This document shows positions 60,699-64,000 of a stretch of DNA of 64,000 bases, piece by piece; position 1 is the first letter of the stretch, and each line of letters opens with the position of its first letter. The notes under the pieces are model-generated. The model had not been told where the DNA came from. It worked only from the letters and a program-made list of their open reading frames with translations, and ran no database searches. Both the position numbers and the translations under genes were made by a program. The DNA is from Adhaeribacter radiodurans (GTDB lineage Bacteria > Bacteroidota > Bacteroidia > Cytophagales > Hymenobacteraceae), in assembly GCF_014075995.1 (NCBI RefSeq), contig NZ_CP055153.1:5022001-5086000 (forward strand), given 5' to 3'.

Positions 60699-62090
60699 TT
60701 ACGGAAATAAAACGGCTCGGTATTGGGTTACATCTGCTGTTGGAATGCGGGCATTATATTGCGTATTGATAGCTTTAATCATTTCGTTAGCCACAATGGC
60801 GTAGCCGCGCGGCGTTAAGTGAACGCCATCTAACGAGAACAAATTACCAGTAATAAAAGCCGGCGAATACGGCACTCCATTTTGCGTCATGCCACTTTGT
60901 ATACTATTAAAGTAAGTATAGGCATCAAATACTGCCAGATTCTTTTCGCTTGCTTTTGCTTTTAGAATAGTATTAAAATTAATAGTAGCGTCGCTGATAT
61001 CTTTTTGTTCCACTGCATCTAACAAAAGCGCACTAGGCCACGGATTTCCAGAGCTTAAGCCAAAAACTTTGGTAGTGTCAATTTGAAAATTTAGTAAAAT
61101 TCCTAATAAGCCCAACGCTGGATTAGCAGGTACTACTTGTTTGGCTAAATCGCGCCAATATTTACCGGTAGGCTGCCCAATTAATGGCAAGTAACTAATA
61201 GATGTTAACGGAAATAAAATAGTACCACCGGCTGCATCTTTAATATCGGTACGGGCAAACTGTATACGGGCGCTAGAGTTTCTGGTAAGGGCAACCATAC
61301 CCGGCACACCAGCCGAAGCCAGCAAGCCTTTAACCGTAGGGCCCACCGTAGTAAAAAAAGGAATACCCGTTACATCCGGAATAGTAGCTACAATTCCTTT
61401 CGCGCCGTTTGCGGTTAAAGTATTTATAACTTCGGAATTGTTAGCGGTAAAAACATCAGTGGGGGTAATGGAGTTGGCAAAGGCTCCGGCCGTAGCATAC
61501 CCCAATACATCGTTATTACCTAACCAGCAACTGAAAAATGTAGCATTACTGGCCGCTACCCGAGCTAAATACGTTTGCTGGGGATCGGTACTAATCCGCT
61601 CAAAGTAAGGATTACCTTGGGAACTGCCGTAGCCAACCATTTTAATATCCGACATTCGAATACCAGGCACTCCCAAATTGTTAATTTCTTCGGGGTATTT
61701 AGTATAAAGCGTTGGATTTTGGCTCCGGATAGCTAATTTATCGGTAACAGGAGATAATACCGGGGTACCGGTTGGGCTGAAACCTGATAAACGTAAATAG
61801 CCACTGCCATTTTCCTGTTCAGGAGTAAATAAAGGTTGTGTAAAGTCGCCGCCGCCTACCTGCTTAAATTGTCCCGCCAAAATATTGGGGTATGAGCTTT
61901 CCTGTCCTTCCCGGTACAAGCCGTTATCCATAAAGCCCGCCGTGAGTGAATTACCTACCGCAACGTATTTATCCAGGTTAAGCTCGCCTTTGCTTACGGA
62001 CATTTTTTCTATTTCCGGTTCGCAACCTGCCAACAGCAAGGTACTAGCCACCAGAGCAACTGCACCAATTATCTGTAAACTATTTTTCAT
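60699..62090 (-). CDS. SGNH/GDSL-family hydrolase lipoprotein
   Basis: A 463-residue lipoprotein. The signal and lipobox STLLLAGC put lipidated Cys23 at the membrane. The SGNH blocks are clear: Ser48 in VAVGNSLTAGF (block I), the Asn of WLGNNDVLGYA (block III) and the Asp-x-x-His of LDGVHLTPRGYAI (block V). Such enzymes are esterases or lipases acting on acyl esters. It is the second gene of a unit with a FadL-type porin (23-base gap), so it may free fatty acids at the envelope for import. The length is above simple SGNH domains (about 200) due to a long insert between blocks. Outer-membrane location is inferred. Confidence 0.88.
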   Translation of the reverse strand: MKNSLQIIGAVALVASTLLLAGCEPEIEKMSVSKGELNLDKYVAVGNSLTAGFMDNGLYREGQESSYPNILAGQFKQVGGGDFTQPLFTPEQENGSGYLRLSGFSPTGTPVLSPVTDKLAIRSQNPTLYTKYPEEINNLGVPGIRMSDIKMVGYGSSQGNPYFERISTDPQQTYLARVAASNATFFSCWLGNNDVLGYATAGAFANSITPTDVFTANNSEVINTLTANGAKGIVATIPDVTGIPFFTTVGPTVKGLLASAGVPGMVALTRNSSARIQFARTDIKDAAGGTILFPLTSISYLPLIGQPTGKYWRDLAKQVVPANPALGLLGILLNFQIDTTKVFGLSSGNPWPSALLLDAVEQKDISDATINFNTILKAKASEKNLAVFDAYTYFNSIQSGMTQNGVPYSPAFITGNLFSLDGVHLTPRGYAIVANEMIKAINTQYNARIPTADVTQYRAVLFP

Positions 62091-62113
62091 GTTTTGTAAT
62101 CTGCCAAAGAAAT

Positions 62114-63355
62114 TTAAAAATTGTAATTTACCGCAATACCTGGAATGTAACCTACTGATTTAAAAGTACCGGGCACTCCCCCGGACAAATTAGCGGCATC
62201 GGACCGCTTTTTCCGGTTTACGTACAGAAAAGAAGCATCTATTCCAATATTGGAAGTAACCTGGTAACTCAACCCCGCGGAAAGACCAATAGCATCAGAA
62301 TCAGGAGTTTCGGGAGTTAAATAACCATCTTCTACCGGCGATTGGTCGAGGTAAGCGCCGGCACGCACTTGTAATTGATCCGAAACCGCGTATTCAGCTC
62401 CTAAACGAAAAATTACCACATCCTGGTAGTTGCGGGCATTTTCAGTAAACTCGCTTCCATTCACCAATTGGCTATAATCGAAACGTAATGATTTATAAGC
62501 ACTCCACTGCACTAACTGGGCATCAGCGGCAATAGTCAATTTGTCGTTAGCCTTTATTCCTACCCCCAACGTAATATTAGCCGGTAAGGGCAGCGTAGCA
62601 TCAAAGTTAGTTCCTGCCGGAAAACGGGAAGCAATGGGTGGAGCAGCCGGTGTAGTAAAAATAGCATCTCCTTCTTTTACCTCCATTTTTACTTTTGAGC
62701 GGTAATTAATACCCACCGAAATATTATCGGTCGCTTGAAAATAAATGCCGGCATTAAAGCCATATCCTTTTGCTCCGCCATCTAGTTCAACGTGGCCTTC
62801 TTGCCGGTTTGCTTCTTGCAGCGGAATACTACGCTGTAAGTTTACGTTGCCTATGGCAAACACAGGACCGGCGCCCACACTTATTCTATCGGTAATAGCG
62901 TAGCTGAAAGTAGGCTGAATAAAGATAGTTCGTAGAGTAAGTTCATTTAACCCAAACCGGCCCTGCCAGGTAGTACCCCAATTAACCGAGGAGCCGTAGG
63001 GAGTATATACCCCAATCCCTACCCGGGCTTTGTCGTTGGCAAAACCATAGGAACCATACACCTGAAAGGGAGTTCCCAGCGGATTATCCGTAACAGTACT
63101 TGCATTGCCCGGTTCTGGCTCTTGGTAGGCGGTTTTAGAAATTAAGGGACTTATTCCCACCTGAAAGCCATTTTGGCGTAAACGTGCCAAAGCACCGGGG
63201 TTAAAAAAAATGCTTGCCTGGTCGCGGGCCAGTCCTACTCCCGTATGCCCCATCCCAATTTGTTTCTGCCCTTGTAAATTAACCTGAAAACCACCCGCGT
63301 AAGTTATTCCTGTTAGCAAGGTACCCCCTAGTAAACACAGTAATTTTACTCTCAT
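62114..63355 (-). CDS. FadL/OmpP1 family outer-membrane transporter
   Basis: A 413-residue FadL-type beta-barrel that moves long-chain fatty acids or other hydrophobic molecules across the outer membrane. The signal peptide (to about residue 20) is followed by the family opening GGFQVNLQGQKQIGMGHTGVG and the N-terminal SIFFNPGALARL region, which plugs the barrel in known structures. Later strands (VGIGVYTPYGSSVNWG, WQGRFGLNELTLRTIFIQPT, ending YIPGIAVNYNF) also fit. It is the first gene of the unit with the SGNH lipoprotein. The PorV family shares this fold, but PorV hallmark NxAFWNPA-type segments are not there, so FadL is preferred. Confidence 0.92.
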   Translation of the reverse strand: MRVKLLCLLGGTLLTGITYAGGFQVNLQGQKQIGMGHTGVGLARDQASIFFNPGALARLRQNGFQVGISPLISKTAYQEPEPGNASTVTDNPLGTPFQVYGSYGFANDKARVGIGVYTPYGSSVNWGTTWQGRFGLNELTLRTIFIQPTFSYAITDRISVGAGPVFAIGNVNLQRSIPLQEANRQEGHVELDGGAKGYGFNAGIYFQATDNISVGINYRSKVKMEVKEGDAIFTTPAAPPIASRFPAGTNFDATLPLPANITLGVGIKANDKLTIAADAQLVQWSAYKSLRFDYSQLVNGSEFTENARNYQDVVIFRLGAEYAVSDQLQVRAGAYLDQSPVEDGYLTPETPDSDAIGLSAGLSYQVTSNIGIDASFLYVNRKKRSDAANLSGGVPGTFKSVGYIPGIAVNYNF

Positions 63356-63797
63356 AAATCTTGTTTAACCTATTAACCCAATTTTAGTGTTAGTAAATAT
63401 AAATATTTATATTTTGCCTTACCTTTAATTTTAGAAATTATTTATTATTAAACCCCATATTCGTTCAATTATCTAAATACGCCTACAAATTCAGAAATGT
63501 TTTTAGATAATTTTGAATAAATACCACAATAAGAAAACTTAATTAATCCAAAACTTACAGCTTCATTTTCAGCTTCTTCCCTTTTTTGGTCAAGAGGTTT
63601 TAGCTACTTCTTCCGAATATTTTTCGTTAAGAAACTCTCCTTTAACCTTTATCCGTAAATTCTGTTTTAACAAACAATAAGTATTGATTTTTGAATGATT
63701 CACTTAACACAAATAATCTTAGACCAATAGGTTACCGATAATATAGAAAACTCCTAAGCTTTGAATTCGTTTACTCAATCGAAAATAGAATACCGAA
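63356..63797. other. Divergent intergenic region with inverted repeat
   Basis: No gene is supported. It holds a perfect 11-base inverted repeat (AATTATCTAAA at 63467-63477 and its complement at 63502-63512, 24-base loop) between the divergent FadL and reductase genes, a possible operator site. No exact TAnnTTTG word was found for either gene. Confidence 0.45.
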
Positions 63798-64000
63798 ATG
63801 TACGATGTAATAATAGTGGGTGGTGGCCCGGCCGGAACCAGTGCTGCCATGTTGTTGGGACGCTGCATGCGTAAAGTTCTTTTATTTGATTCTGGTTTGG
63901 GCCGGAACCGATGGTCGAATGCCATGAATGGTTTTATTTCGCGGGATGGCTATAACCCCGTAGAGTTTATTAAGCTCGCCCGGGAGGAGTTAACTAAATA
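63798..64000 (+). CDS. Thioredoxin-reductase-like NAD(P)/FAD oxidoreductase, 3' end outside window
   Basis: The frame starts at an ATG and stays open to the right edge, giving 67 residues. The N-terminus MYDVIIVGGGPAGTSAAMLL is the FAD-binding GxGxxG fold, and the following GLGRNRWSNAMNGFISRDG matches the thioredoxin-reductase-like flavoproteins found beside redox or metal-detoxification genes. The full function cannot be told because the CxxC region (if any) and NAD domain lie outside. Divergent from the FadL gene. Confidence 0.8.
   Translation, partial: MYDVIIVGGGPAGTSAAMLLGRCMRKVLLFDSGLGRNRWSNAMNGFISRDGYNPVEFIKLAREELTK

Noticed and set aside
1-64000. CRISPR arrays, insertion sequences, phage or integrase genes
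   Set aside because: No regularly spaced repeats, no transposase-like frames and no att-like direct repeats were found by eye.

Overview
The window is a chromosomal stretch of a Bacteroidota bacterium. The best guess is order Cytophagales, family Hymenobacteraceae, with an Adhaeribacter-like genus as the closest idea; the genus is inferred from recall of gene order, not tested. Direct support: type IX secretion (T9SS) core genes sprA, porU and porV; a PorP/SprF protein beside a surface protein with a gliding-type C-terminal domain; the Bacteroidota -7 promoter word TAnnTTTG at many gene starts; the bacillithiol-linked YtxJ; separate PurS and PurQ; a malic enzyme/phosphotransacetylase fusion; and many TTG/GTG starts without strong Shine-Dalgarno sites. 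No rRNA, tRNA, CRISPR array, transposase or phage gene was seen, so this looks like stable core chromosome with a few accessory loci.

Layout. 1-7.4 kb: a cell-envelope and housekeeping run (flippase cut by the left edge, dut, sugar nucleotidyltransferase, TPR protein, DUF4292 lipoprotein, EnvC-like protein). 7.9-11.3 kb: two tatA genes, gatA and a LysM transglycosylase. 11.5-22.9 kb: maeB, ruvA, the giant sprA, gcvH and a VanZ-like gene. 23-25 kb: ldhA and yicC on the minus strand. 25.1-31 kb: a small orphan gene, purQ, and a minus-strand pair of an FAD oxidoreductase and a large propeller/beta-barrel protein. 31-39.6 kb: methyltransferase, MBL hydrolase, pssA-purS, porU-porV and an inactive M16 homologue. 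39.7-48.4 kb: a TonB-dependent receptor, then a three-gene surface operon (ice-binding-like adhesin, PorP/SprF, OmpA/PD40). 48.7-56.4 kb: lipA, small envelope genes, OsmC, YtxJ, an E1 alpha/beta fusion and an active M16 peptidase. 56.6-64 kb: aldo/keto reductase, Tat-exported sugar isomerase-like protein, GH29 fucosidase, SGNH lipoprotein with FadL porin, and the start of a thioredoxin-reductase-like gene cut by the right edge.

How the genes fit together. SprA is the outer-membrane T9SS channel, PorV the shuttle that collects cargo, and PorU the sortase that removes the C-terminal signal. The 42.5-48.4 kb operon supplies a likely T9SS type-B cargo with its own PorP and a peptidoglycan-anchoring OmpA partner. 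Its N-terminal DUF3494-like domain makes this the most interesting locus: a possible cell-surface ice-binding or adhesion system. GcvH, LipA and the E1 fusion share lipoyl chemistry. FadL plus an SGNH esterase-like lipoprotein suggest capture and uptake of lipids. Regulation visible in sequence includes apparently leaderless promoters (purQ, lipA, near-leaderless porU), a perfect 14-bp inverted repeat at the porU promoter, and several strong bidirectional terminators.
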